This document shows positions 50,601 through 61,084 of a stretch of DNA of 64,000 nt, piece by piece. Each line of letters starts with the position of its first letter. Within the stretch, counting starts at the first letter, position 1. The stretch lies in assembly GCA_019321725.1 (NCBI GenBank), contig CM033108.1, positions 5,846,060 to 5,910,059 on the forward strand, in the 5' to 3' direction. A model generated the notes under the pieces. It was not told the origin of the DNA. It made no database searches and saw nothing but the letters and a program-made list of their open reading frames with translations. The DNA is from Paulownia fortunei. Taxonomy: Eukaryota > Streptophyta > Magnoliopsida > Lamiales > Paulowniaceae. A program made the position numbers and the translations under genes.

Positions 50601-53232
50601 GTGAGTTTATGGAAGTGAGTTTTACTTGAGCCGTTGCCTTAATAAGAAAGAAGTTGCTCCATATGTTTATCAATCTAGTTCACTTTTTCCTCCATCTACA
50701 CACAAACAATTGATTTGGTGTCAATCATTAGAGAAATTGCAAGCATGTCTGAATACATAATTTTGGCAGAAGATATATTTTGTGTATCTTCTAATTTCTT
50801 AACAATGAAATGTCATCACATGCTGCAGGTTTCTATCATGCAAATTGCCTCTGAAGAGAAGGTTTATATATTTGACCTTATCAAGCTCTATGAGGATGTT
50901 CCGAGTGTCCTAGATGAATGCCTTGCCCAAATATTGCACTCTCCAAGTATTTTAAAACTTGGTAAGAGAAACTTCATATGCTTCTACTCTTATCTTTTTA
51001 GAGTAGAAATGCAATTATTGAACTTAAAGTATAATGCAATATAATTTGAAAGTTGCATGGAATAAAAATAATTTGCGTAGTAATATAAGCAGACCAGAAA
51101 AGAAAATAAACTAATTTTTTCTTTTGGATTTTGAGTCATTCAAAATGCCAGTACATCCTGAAACAATCTCCAGAGGTTCTCCTGATTTATTTTGAATTTG
51201 ATATGCCTATTTGCACTATTACCAATGACATTAGTATGCTTCTGTTTGTATTCAAATTTTGCTACTGGTGCCTTTTTGGCTTTGCATCTCGAGCAACATA
51301 TGATGTTGTTATGGATTTCCGTTTTCTATAGGGTTTAGCTTGGTCTGCTAGTGGAATAAGATGAAATTTGAAATAATTGACTGCAGTTATGGTTAATGTA
51401 ATCTGCAGGCTACAATTTTCAATGTGATGTAAAGCAGCTTGCACATTCTTATGGAGAATTGAATTGTTTTAAGCACTTTGAGATGCTGCTTGATATCCAG
51501 AATGTGTTCAAAGAACCGCGGGGTGGTCTTTCTGGTCTGGCAGAGGTAAATTTATTTAGCTATTACATGTGCTTGGTTTTTGTTCAATCCAGATCTCAGA
51601 TTATTTAAAGTTTTGAATAAACATGCTCATCAATGAGTTGAGCTGCCATTATGGTCAAAGTGACCTAAAAGCTAAAATTCTAATGCTATATATGGTGGTG
51701 TTGGAAACAGAAAATATTGGGAACTGGTTTGAATAAAACGAGACGAAATAGCAATTGGGAGCAACGACCTTTAAGTCATTATCAGGTAGGTGTTTTCCTG
51801 TTTAGTATTTCCTGAATCTCACCTGCCAACTTAAAATCTTTCGAGCATTTTAGTCATGTTCTATTGAAGATTGATTTGTGAAATTGCCTTAATGGGCATC
51901 TTACCGAGAATATAATCCTTCCCAGAATCTGAGCGTAATGAACTTTCCATTCTTATTTTCGGCCGACAATCTAATTCCAACTTCAACGATAAGAACCTTT
52001 CCAAAATATCAAACTCAAAGACAGGGTGAGATGAAGATGCTGGTGTTGGCTGAGCTTGGTGGATAAAAAGGTAGAAGCAAACAGGGGACAGGGGGCTCTT
52101 GCAGGTGGTGGTGGTTATTGCGGCAGGTGGTGGATAAATAGCAGAAGATGAAGATTTAAAGCTAGCAGGTGCTGGCAGAATATTAAAGTGACATTGGATC
52201 ATTGCTTCTATTTTTTTTGTGGTGAGAGAGAGAGAGAGAGATGAGAAGTATAGTTGCGGCTGGGTGGGTAGAAGGGGGATGGTGGCAGATCATCCTTTGG
52301 AGTAGAGGGGTTTGAGAATGACTGGAATAGTTTGGTCAGGCATTACTGCTTGTAAGATCTGCTTCAAGGAGTTAGAATGAGTCCCTTAGCTTAAAAGTAC
52401 AGGAGCTTCCAGGACTTTCCAAGAAGGCGATTCTCTTAAATGGAGTTTCCCATTTCTCTTTCATCCAGCAAACATGGAATTGGGATAGTATGGAAAGTAT
52501 TGGACAATGTCCATCTGCTCATTTTCTGTTGATAGGAACTTAAAGTGGCTATAATGTTGAAACTACAATAACTATTCCTGCAGTGTAAGTAGCAATCATA
52601 TTTCAGTACGGGTCCTTGCCCAATCACCCCTAAGCTAAGGTGGTCTTCCCCAAGAAGTAAATACTTAAAAGTAACTTAGCAGTAAAATCTCAGTCATAGT
52701 GAAATTGCTACCTATCTTCCCAAAAATTTTAAAACCAACAAAGTTGCTTACCGGCCATATCTTAGTTGTGCAGTGTAAATGTATTAATTCTTTTTTTCAT
52801 CTAGAGTTGCTTGAATTTAGAAGTCCATGTACGCCTTTTCATTTGTTGAATATAAATGCAGCTAGAATATGCTGCTCTTGATGCTGCTGTCCTCCTCCAC
52901 ATATTTCGGCATGTGGGCAGGCACTCTCAGCCTGCAGGTGCCCCAGATGGGCATGCCAAGATAGAATGGAAATCATACATTGTATGGAATCTCTCTCTCT
53001 CTCTCTCTCTCTCTCTGTGATGTGTGTCTGTGTGCTCAGAAGAGGTGCGTGCGCACATGTACAGTGATGGTCAATATATGTTGTTCTGAGGAGGTTATGC
53101 TCTACTAATTAGTGGAGTCGACGATTAGGGAGGCTTGATTTGCTCTTTTCTAGTTTCTGACTGATTCAACAATATATACAGGTCTCCCATATGGACAGCT
53201 CAAAAATGCCCAAAAAGGACACTAAAACCTGA
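44616..53232 (+). CDS. Mut-7-like 3'-5' exonuclease (DEDDy, RNase D type), 11 exons
   Basis: Related to the plant proteins annotated as exonuclease mut-7 homologue (Arabidopsis At1g56310 type). Exons: 44616-44736, 45744-46425, 46553-46637, 47125-47212, 48019-48053, 48303-48485, 50829-50961, 51409-51545, 51711-51785, 52862-52981, 53182-53232. They join in frame to 1710 nt (569 aa). Residues 1-330 form a helical N-terminal region (NVSPLVFLYLLRECYAYG, KFRALQQQLYLVLL, EKWATYMGKP). The exonuclease domain shows motif I VGVDCEW (D383, E385), motif II YNFQCD (D449) and motif III YAALD (Y516, D520), so the catalytic DEDDy set is complete. It should remove nucleotides from RNA or DNA 3' ends with two metal ions. 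Intron 2 uses a GC donor. The exon 5/6 junction is the least certain: acceptor after 48302 chosen to keep frame. Confidence 0.88.
48779..49985. repeat. Diverged direct duplication flanking the intron 6 MITE
   Basis: The segment 48779-48930 (tgcatgcatgtgtgagagtgagcat ... tttaattgctgaatagtatcct) resembles 49835-49980 (tatgcatgtgtgagagcaagcat ... tttaattgctgaatagcatcct) in the same order. The copies lie about 1.05 kb apart, and the MITE lies between them. Confidence 0.6.
48973..49729. mobile_element. Tourist-like (PIF/Harbinger) MITE in exonuclease intron 6
   Basis: The ends are GGGCATAATTGGTTTTC and the reverse complement of GGGCCTACGTTTGGTTTTG. The target trinucleotide TTA lies on both sides (48970-48972 and 49730-49732), as expected for PIF/Harbinger elements. 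The interior (757 bp) has no transposase. It lies inside intron 6 (48486-50828), away from splice sites. The 5' side touches a small tandem repeat (atccttcggacatggaaatg twice, 48918-48970). Confidence 0.65.
51861..52202 (-). CDS. Possible small antisense ORF within exonuclease intron 9
   Basis: A minus-strand frame of 113 codons starts at an ATG preceded by a CT-rich stretch (GA repeat at about 52216-52241 on the plus strand), which looks like a plant leader. The product has a Pro/Ser/Thr-rich N half (YPPPAAITTTTCKSPLSP) and a charged C half (FEFDILERFLSLKLELDCRP, SDSGKDYILGKMP). A good splice donor (CTCG/gtaagat) lies near the 3' part, so it could be a first exon. The frame is in the intron between 51785 and 52862. 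I do not recognise the family; it may be a captured gene fragment or chance. Confidence 0.2.
   Translation of the reverse strand: MIQCHFNILPAPASFKSSSSAIYPPPAAITTTTCKSPLSPVCFYLFIHQAQPTPASSSHPVFEFDILERFLSLKLELDCRPKIRMESSLRSDSGKDYILGKMPIKAISQINLQ
52990..53017. repeat. (CT)n microsatellite in exonuclease intron 10
   Basis: An uninterrupted CT run begins a few bases after the exon 10 donor (gtatgg at 52982). Its closeness to the splice donor is unusual, but the donor itself is intact. Confidence 0.9.
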
Positions 53233-53875
53233 GATGGGCCTGATGCTGGAAAAAATGAGCAAGGATGTAGCGAAGCAGCACATGAGGTTTCTCCAGTCAC
53301 GAATAGCTAGTGAGCCTATTATCAGTTTCCATTACATTTGATTGATTTTTATTTAGAAAAACTTTTGATGCTGAAACTAAGTTGTTAGCAAGACAAACTT
53401 TTCCTTGTGCCCAATAAATCTTCCAAAGAGGAAAGTGTACAGTTAAGATTTCACCATGAAAAGTGGAGTACTTATTGACCACCAATCCCCTAATCAGCCA
53501 GCCCTTCACCTAGAGAAGACTAGGAAAATGTAACACAAAGCATTCACTGTGCATCTTTCGTATATATTAGTCATTTCACCTATCATCCGAGGAAATTTCC
53601 TCCAAGAGAGCAATGCGATGGATTGAACTCATATAATCTGGCGTGCATGCACCTGCATGCTAGGCTTAGGCGTGGTGCATGTTTCCTCGATTCCAGCCTG
53701 CATTTTTCCATCAGATTGTGATCTGTTGGAAAATATGTTGATAAAAATGAAATGTTATGTTGTCTACTTAGTTATAGGCTTATAGCTCAAATGGGGTTCT
53801 TGTCTGAGAGATGACTAATTTGTGACCTGTAGCTCTTAAAAGAACTAGTGACTATATGTATATAGTCAATCTTTG

Positions 53876-54052
53876 TCACAAAGTACGGCATCAACATCGC
53901 TAATACAGCAAAGGTATTGTTCATTGAAATTAATTAATACATATTCCAGTATAGAGTGTGTATTTATATATCACAAAGTTCGGTATCATCATAACGAATA
54001 CAACAAAGGTACTGTTGGTTGAAATTATTAGTTAATATGCCAGTACAGCATG
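53876..54052 (+). repeat. Diverged tandem duplication, period 95 bp
   Basis: The copy starting at 53876 (tcacaaagtacggcatca ... tacagcaaaggtattgtt) is repeated at 53971 (tcacaaagttcggtatca ... tacaacaaaggtactgtt) over about 80 bp. It lies between the exonuclease stop and the DUF3511 gene. The remainder of 53233-54700 has no gene that I can support; a minus-strand frame at 54302-54652 has no family resemblance. Confidence 0.75.
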
Positions 54053-54724
54053 GGAAAATTCTATTCTAGACTCGACTTGGTCAAGAGTTAACAAATTGCT
54101 TAAAATTATTAATTGATCCATGAATTGCGAATTCAAATTTTCTATTACAATTGGTATTTCATTTCCTAGTGTAATACCATCAACAGTTGTATATTAATGA
54201 TGTCATTCAATATACTTTGTATATTGCAATAGAAGATGGAAGGTAAACCTATGTGTTTTTTTGCTATAGAATCACTCGTGCTATGTATCATCCATTATTT
54301 GTTATGCATGTATAAAGGGGGTGTTATGTGCATAACTCCTCATTTTACCATAGTGCACTAAATATCTCACTTGATGCACCATCCATTTCATTATAATGGA
54401 ATTCGTACATAGATGTTGACGACTTCCCCATGTGTTCAAATCAACCATTGAACTTCTTGTATAGAGATTTAACCACCAACTTGTGACTCTCCATGTTTTT
54501 CTCCTCATGAAAGCCAGCAGTCCACGCACATTTGTGTGAAAGAGACAGACACGTAAAATTACATCTAATGTCTTTGTAGAATTACACGTTAACGTCTTAT
54601 TACCTCCCACAATGTTCATGTCAACAAAGAAAACAATTTTGAGCACTTCCAACGAAACACAATAAGAAGAAGAAGAAGAAGTAGAAAATTCATTTGCTTT
54701 TTCCTCTAAGTTCTACATTAATAC

Positions 54725-54841
54725 ACCCCCTATATATCTAAAGCTTCATAAAGCCAAAATCCTTCAATCCGTCTATCCATCCTCCTCTCTCTACAAGCAT
54801 ATATATAGAGAGAGAGAGAGAAAGGAAGGCAGAGGGACAGA
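54725..54841 (+). promoter_or_regulatory. TATA box and leader of the DUF3511 gene
   Basis: A good TATA-box match (cctatatatctaaag, about 54728-54742) lies about 110 bp before the start codon. It is followed by a short leader with a pyrimidine-rich part and a GA microsatellite (54808-54822). Spacing fits a transcription start near 54770. Confidence 0.5.
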
Positions 54842-55141
54842 ATGGAAGGGTTCGGACGGGCGGCCAACGGTGGACGGACCGTGGTGGGGGCGGCCAACGG
54901 TGGCTCTGCTTCTTATGCTGCTAGTAACATGTACGTGCATGGATCTGATTCTCGAACTTCTACGTACAAAGATTCCAATTGGCCGGTTGTGCGGCCATGG
55001 CACGGTGGCCAGGAGTTGAAGAGAAAGAAGAGGATAGCCAAATACAAACTGTATTCAGTTGAAGGCAAGGTCAAGAGTTCCTTGAGGAAAGGGTTTCGTT
55101 GGTTCAAGAAAACATGCTCAAGAATTGTGCATGGATTCTAG
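54842..55141 (+). CDS. DUF3511 domain protein, small basic, single exon
   Basis: A 99-residue protein of a plant-specific family without assigned function. The Gly/Ala-rich N half (MEGFGRAANGG, VVGAANGGSASYAAS) precedes the conserved DUF3511 region at about residues 55-99: ELKRKKRIAKYKLYSVEGK, then VKSSLRKGFRWFKK and the final VHGF. Family members usually have the same RRKRVA-YK-Y-VEGK and S-R--FRWIK pattern at the very C-terminus and are about 80-130 residues long. The gene has no intron, its own TATA box and high local GC compared with its surroundings. No signal peptide or membrane segment is visible. The strong basic charge suggests nucleic acid, membrane or calmodulin contact, but this is only inference. 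Confidence 0.88.
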   Translation: MEGFGRAANGGRTVVGAANGGSASYAASNMYVHGSDSRTSTYKDSNWPVVRPWHGGQELKRKKRIAKYKLYSVEGKVKSSLRKGFRWFKKTCSRIVHGF

Positions 55142-55174
55142 GGTGGAAAATGAAAAAGTAAATTCTTATATATA

Positions 55175-55214
<40 letters not shown>

Positions 55215-57862
55215 TTCTTCATGGAAAATCTCATTTACTATTATTTATATTTGTTGGTTTATTTTCCATTGCTTTTCTTCTTTTTCCTTTGCCTTTTATT
55301 AATTGAGTTGCATTGGTATGCGTTTGTTGATAAAGTCAATTATGTAGAAAATAATTAAATGTGACTTTGGATAATATAATTATGTTGGAATATAGCTAAT
55401 TAGTGAGTTTATTTATGTTAATGCTAATCCTTTTTGTTTTTGGTGCATCTCCATATATATCTAATTGTATATGTTGCATATATATGTTTATATATGTGAT
55501 TCTGGGTGTCATTCTGCAAAACCCATCTCGAATTTATTTATTTTGTATTTTTTGTATTTATTTAGAATCATGTCATAGTAGAATCTTGATGGACCGGATC
55601 TTAGATCAAGCCACACCAAAATGAATTTGACCAATTTCAAATGCAAATAGTTTGTCATTAGGTATGATTATTTGAAAAATATTTCTTGGCCCAAATGCTG
55701 GGGTTTTATTAGACACAAATCATAACCCCGCGCTTCCAAGTTTAATTAGGAGCCCTTTAGAGTTTTCTTTGATAATTCAATAAATTAAAAATATAAAATA
55801 GTTTCACAAATAAATATTTTTCTTGGTGTAAGATTTTTGTCTGGAGCTTTTTCTTCATATTTTTTCTGTTTTTCTTTTTTTTTTTTCATGAAAGAGAAAA
55901 ATAATTCATCTTCATAGTTATGTGTTGCATTTTAAAAAAATAATATTACAATAACTTACAAAACATGAGGAAATAATCCTATTAAAAAAGAACTAATCAT
56001 TTGTAAATTTATGTTCATCTTTTAGTTGTTGAAAAATTAAAAAATTCAGATATTGTAACTGTTTTATGTATATAAAGCATAATTTATTTATTAATATTAC
56101 ATTATTATTATAATTTATAAGAGATCATATTATGTTTTTTACATGTGATTATATACATAATGTACACATATTTTTCATATATATGAATACACATTATATA
56201 AAAAATAAAAACATATATGTAATAATTTAATGAATTAATTTTGAGTTGAGTCTGAAAACTAAACCTCAAAATTCGCCAAAAGGCAGTGTGGAGATTTAAA
56301 ACCCACCTCGGACAGGATTTGGGTACAAGCCGGATCCATGCCATAGCTGGGAGGTAGTTGCACATAATGGAATGTAGATTAGAGGGGGTATCAATATATA
56401 TACATTTTTATTTTTTGTTTATATATGAGATTTGTTTGCCACTAGGGTGTGGACATTGTGTCGGGTTTTTCTGATTTTGGTAGTTTAAGTCCGATAAATA
56501 ATATATCGAATAGTATATTTTGTTAACATACACTAAATTAATATATTTAAATGCCTGACAATTTCTTTTTCTTTCTCATCTGCGGCAGCTTTTTTCTTCT
56601 CTTCCTTCTTTGCCTAGTGTCTTTGTTCTTCCTTTTCTTTTCTACTTCTTTTTGTTCTTCGTATTCTCTACCCTCTACCTTTCAACACCGCTCCCCTCAC
56701 CAACTTCGCATGTGAAATGAATTTGGGGCCTTGGGGTTGGGAAATTTGAATTTTATTTTTTTTTTAAATTTATTTTGAGTACTTATGAGTAATTAGACAG
56801 TGTAATACTATCGGATACACAGCTTAAAAATTCAAAATTGAGTTTCGAGCAACAAAATTTGATATTTTATTTTAAAAAATTGGATCCGATCCGACCCGCC
56901 CGCCCGTATTTGCCTACCTATTTTGTGCACTGGCTATTATCTAATCAGCTGGTCGCCACCAATAAGGCAAATGTCCCATCCGCCTTACAGTCCCACAAAA
57001 ATGACTGTTGTACCGGTATGACAAGATGGGGGTCAAAATCCACTACCAGATCAATGGTATTTACACTCTGATCTCAATGCTCTCACTATGCGGATCTTGC
57101 CTTTAATGATTTTTGAACATATTAATCATAATATCATCCACTCTATTATAAAAGTATAAAAACTCACAATTGCACTCCCCATGTTTTGTTTTGTTTTGTT
57201 TTGTTTTGTTTTGTTTTTCGATTTTTGTTCATTTTCTAAGAAAATTTCTCAAAAAAAAAATAATAATAAAATTTTCTTATTTTATTTCCATGATATTTAG
57301 ATAATTCGATGAAGGAACATGAAAATTTGAATTAGAAATTGCTTAACTTCTAGTTGGCACAATCTACAAATTTTCTTGACCAAGTTGTTCGAATATTCGC
57401 ACCAATTTTGCATGCACATTTTGCTCCTCGATGTTAAATATTTAAATACATTAAATGAAAGATAAAATATTTTTTTTTCTGTGTTAGAGTTGAGGGTATT
57501 ATGATTAATTAATAGGCAAATGGGTTGTTTTTGTTACTTTTGAAACTTTAAGGGGTTGAATGTGATTGTAGGCATACTGCAGGATGCAAAGAGTAATTAA
57601 CCCTAATTAGTATACATGGTGCTGTCTTACTTTGGTTGCTGAAAATGCCCTCATATTTATACGGTTTCCTATGCATGCTCAAATAAAAACAATTACTATA
57701 AAAATACAAATACTAACATATTGCTAAATAAAATATTTTGAAATAAGGTGTATTAATAGTAGATAATTTTAGTTAAAAATAGTATTTTTAGGATGGAATC
57801 CCATGCTATCAACTTGAATAGTAAAAGAAGAAAGTAAATTAAAGGAAAAAAACTAAAAACCC
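55142..57862. other. AT-rich intergenic DNA with microsatellites
   Basis: No gene seen. A (TA)n stretch lies at about 55166-55210, just after the DUF3511 stop, and a pentanucleotide (TTTTG)n at about 57184-57217. GC-richer patches at 56265-56360 and 56880-57080 (gatccgacccgcccgc) look like transposon scraps without definable ends. Confidence 0.5.
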
Positions 57863-58480
57863 CATAATTTTTTTTTAAATTTAAAAATCTCGTAAAAATA
57901 TTTTTCACTCCAAAACACCCATCCATTCCATCAACTTTTTTCATTCAAAAAAAACTCCTACAGTTAACTTTTAACATTTAGTAATTTTGGTTCCAAATTA
58001 CTCTTAGCTTCTTGGATAAAGAAATTAATCAATTGGGTATTTTTATAACTTTTTTTCCTTTGAGTTTTTAAATTAATGAATTATATCAACTATAATTTTA
58101 GTTTTAAATATTAAAATTTTAAATTGTTTTGATATCTTCTAATAAAAATATTTATTTTTCAGTTTACTAACGGGTTGTGATTAAGTTTATATAAATTTAA
58201 TTTTTTTATTATTTACATAAAATAACTAAATATTTATATACAAGAAATTAAGATCATCAGACACAATTTATCAATTTCAAAATTCCCAAAGTAAAATCTA
58301 TTAAAAAAATGAATTTATTAATTTCTTAATAGAGGAAGTTTAAGGATAATTTAATTCAAAAATCATAAATCTTGACGTGTTAGTCTAAGAGTTAACTATT
58401 GATTTTATTTTTTATTTTTTGAGTGAAAAGTTGGTAGAATGAATTTTGGGAATTGAGAAATATCTTTTTGGATGTTTGTT
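57863..58480. repeat. Foldback, MITE-like inverted repeat
   Basis: The left arm (about 57870-57985: ttttcactccaaaac, catccattccatcaactttt, acagttaac) resembles the reverse complement of the right arm (about 58395-58480: gttaactattg, gagtgaaaagttggtagaatga). The centre is about 400 bp and AT-rich. Ends and target duplication are not clear. Confidence 0.35.
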
Positions 58481-59322
58481 GGATTGAAAAAGCTATTTTA
58501 GTAGATTTTCAATCCTTTACGCTCTTTCTAGTTTGATCCTTTAAGGTGAGGTAAATTAATTTGTAAAGTATTTTCTCAATTAATTGATTTACATCCGAGC
58601 TAAACAAAATTCCCAATTGGAATGGAATATTTTCAGTAGTCAATACTCATATAAATTAAGATTTAAAAATTTTTGGTAAGAAATTAAGGTTGTCTATTTA
58701 TATTTATCAAAGCAACTAAGTACTTTCTTGTGTTAGTAAATTCAAGTTTTTAATACAATTTTTATAGGACCGATCTATAACATTATTCATTAAATCAATA
58801 TATCAAAAACTAAAGTACAATTAATAATATAATTCTTTAATAAAACTTATTACTTACATCTATTTATATCTACTGGTAGACTCATAATTTTAGTGCGACT
58901 TGAACTCAAAATTTATTAATTATAGAATTTTATAATCCAAATTTTGTTATTTGGATAAACTTTATTAACAAATTTAAAATACAGTAAACCTTATTTTTCC
59001 CCATTTTTAAACGCGGACAAGTATATATTACAAACAAACCCTGATATGAAGCCTGCAACGTTTATGAAGACACACACACACACAAAAGAAAAAAGGAAAA
59101 AAAAAGGAAAAAAGATAAAAAGAAAAAAAGAAACATCTAAATAAGGCTTTATGAAGCCGTTAGGGAAGCTAATAAACTCCATAAGCATGACAATAATTTA
59201 AAAAACACAGCTTAGTTCTAGAAAAAATTATGACTCAAATTCTTTCTTCATACTTTAATTTGTCTCCCTTATAAGTAAAGAATGAATAAACAAACACTTT
59301 CAATAATGAGCTTACGTTCGAA
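58481..59322. other. AT-rich intergenic DNA, nothing recognised
   Basis: No protein-like frame. A purine-rich run of A and G lies near 59083-59135. The minus-strand frame over it (58991-59188) is Phe-rich low complexity and not a gene. Confidence 0.5.
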
Positions 59323-59739
59323 CTATATTTTTATAATGGGATCAAATCGATCGAATCATATTTTTATAATGGGATCAAATCGATTGATCGATCATTTCGA
59401 TTTAAAACTGGTAGTCGCTCCAGTTCGATTGGCTGTATAAAATCAAAATACAGGTTGAACAGATCAAAACTAATAAAGAATCGATTAAAATTGATTTTGT
59501 ATTTTTTTAAAAAAAATTAAATTTGATATTTAATTATTTAAATTTTGAATTTTGTTAGATATATTTTTTAATTGATTATTTATTATTTTACATTTAAATA
59601 TAATATAATAAATAATGTATTAAATTATTATTTTACATAATATAATAAAAATATAATTAATTTTTATTTGACTGATCGAATCAATGGTTGAATTGGCTCT
59701 ATCCTTTGAGCGATTGACTAACAATAATAATAATAGTAT
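59323..59739 (+). mobile_element. Non-autonomous hAT MITE, copy C, decayed
   Basis: The sequence has the same internal order as copies A (14714-15113) and B (33914-34387): a gatcgat/ggtt-rich left part, then aaatttgatatttaattattt, gaattttgtta, ttacataatataataaaaatata, then gaatcaatggttgaattgg. The left end contains a 33-bp direct repeat (atatttttataatgggatcaaatcgat at about 59325 and 59358). Inverted ends are poor (actatatttttat against actattattatt), and no target duplication was found, so boundaries are approximate. Confidence 0.55.
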
Positions 59740-60173
59740 TTAATAATTAATTTAATTATAAAAAGAATAATTAAAAGCATTTATTCGACATACAAAATTG
59801 ACCATACTTAAACAAATAATGCAGACATGCATCTATTTAAATCACACTAAATTTAAGTGGGATATCAAGTGAGTCTGGAACTTAATTAACTCGATTTACA
59901 ATCCTAATTCTTCTTCTTTTAGTTCTCATCAATATCATATAGGATTTTCACAAACTTTTTCTTTGACAAAACCAAAAAAAAAAAGAAAATAAATAACGAA
60001 TTAGAGGTCACTAAATTAAATAGAATTTAATGTGGCCATAAACCGTAGATCAAAATTTCATTTACATGCTAACTGTGGTGTCTCCATGTGTTAGTCGAGT
60101 GACGTCACTTGTTCCTCTGTTCAAACATGTCCCACACCACTCAAATCCTTCTTTTCTCCATTTTTTTTCTTTT

Positions 60174-60177
<4 letters not shown>

Positions 60178-60234
<57 letters not shown>

Positions 60235-60236
60235 AA
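60178..60236. repeat. Compound (CT)n(CA)n microsatellite in probable leader
   Basis: A CT run from about 60178 to 60213 continues as a CA run to about 60233. It lies about 0.85 kb upstream of the TRM start codon, in pyrimidine-rich DNA typical of plant 5' leaders. Confidence 0.9.
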
Positions 60237-61084
60237 CATGTCTTGAGCTTTTTCTTTTTGTCCTCACTCTCTCTCTCTTGCTACTGCACTACCGATCAAA
60301 TTTCAAAACCCATGTGCACTGCATGTTAAAGACCGCAGATCTCTACTTCTGGGCTTACATTTTATTTCTCTATCACTGCTGTTGTTTCTAAATTCAAGAA
60401 AGGTTAAAGCTTTACTCGGAGTCTTCTTGACATGCACAGATTTTGACTGTGAGCATTTTCAGGTGTGTGTGTGTGTTTGTGTTTGTTTTTTTATGCATTT
60501 TTTTTTTTTAATTTTGAGGGCTGCCTTCATTTAGCTATATTATATGCAATATTTGTATAGACGCGCTCAAAATACCTGTAAAAATGAGATATAGTATTTT
60601 AAGTGATGGGTTTGAATGATTATTACCAGTGCTTTGACCGTTTAGTTTTGCGTGTTTATTGAGTGTCTTAAAGAAATTGTTGACGTCTGTGTATGTTTGC
60701 GTGTGTCTTTTCTTGAATTTAATTATTTGTAGGAAATGGGTTATCAATTTGAACAATGTAGCATGACGGGCTATTTTGGTTAGAAAATATGTATTTACAG
60801 ATATTACCTTGAGGTTAAAAAATTTGGTTACATTTGTATATGCATTTTGTTTTGTGGGATGTTGTGTTAGGGTTTCAATGATCTTCATATTGGGTTTGAG
60901 TTTTTGAGTTAGAAGTCAATTTTTTTATATAGTTTTTTATTTTATTTTATTTTATTTTCAAATTTTAATTTGTTGAAGTTCGTGAGAGCAAAAGCTTGCA
61001 AACCTCTTTTGCATGGTTGCCGATGGGTGTTAGTTGATTTTAACTGGTGTTTTTTGTGAAGTGTTTTGAGCATAAGGGATTAAA
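60237..61084 (+). promoter_or_regulatory. Probable 5' leader with intron of the TRM gene
   Basis: The stretch between the microsatellite and the start codon is T-rich without a coding frame. A donor-like cag/gtgtgt near 60463 and T-rich sequence up to about 60970 suggest a leader intron, which is common in this family. Exact boundaries cannot be fixed from sequence alone. Confidence 0.3.

Noticed and set aside
54302..54652. 116-codon minus-strand open frame
   Set aside because: No family resemblance; lies in the promoter region of the DUF3511 gene.
56440..56930. hAT element with tagggtgtggac and gcccgtatttgcctacct ends
   Set aside because: Inverted ends match poorly and the flanking 8-mers differ.
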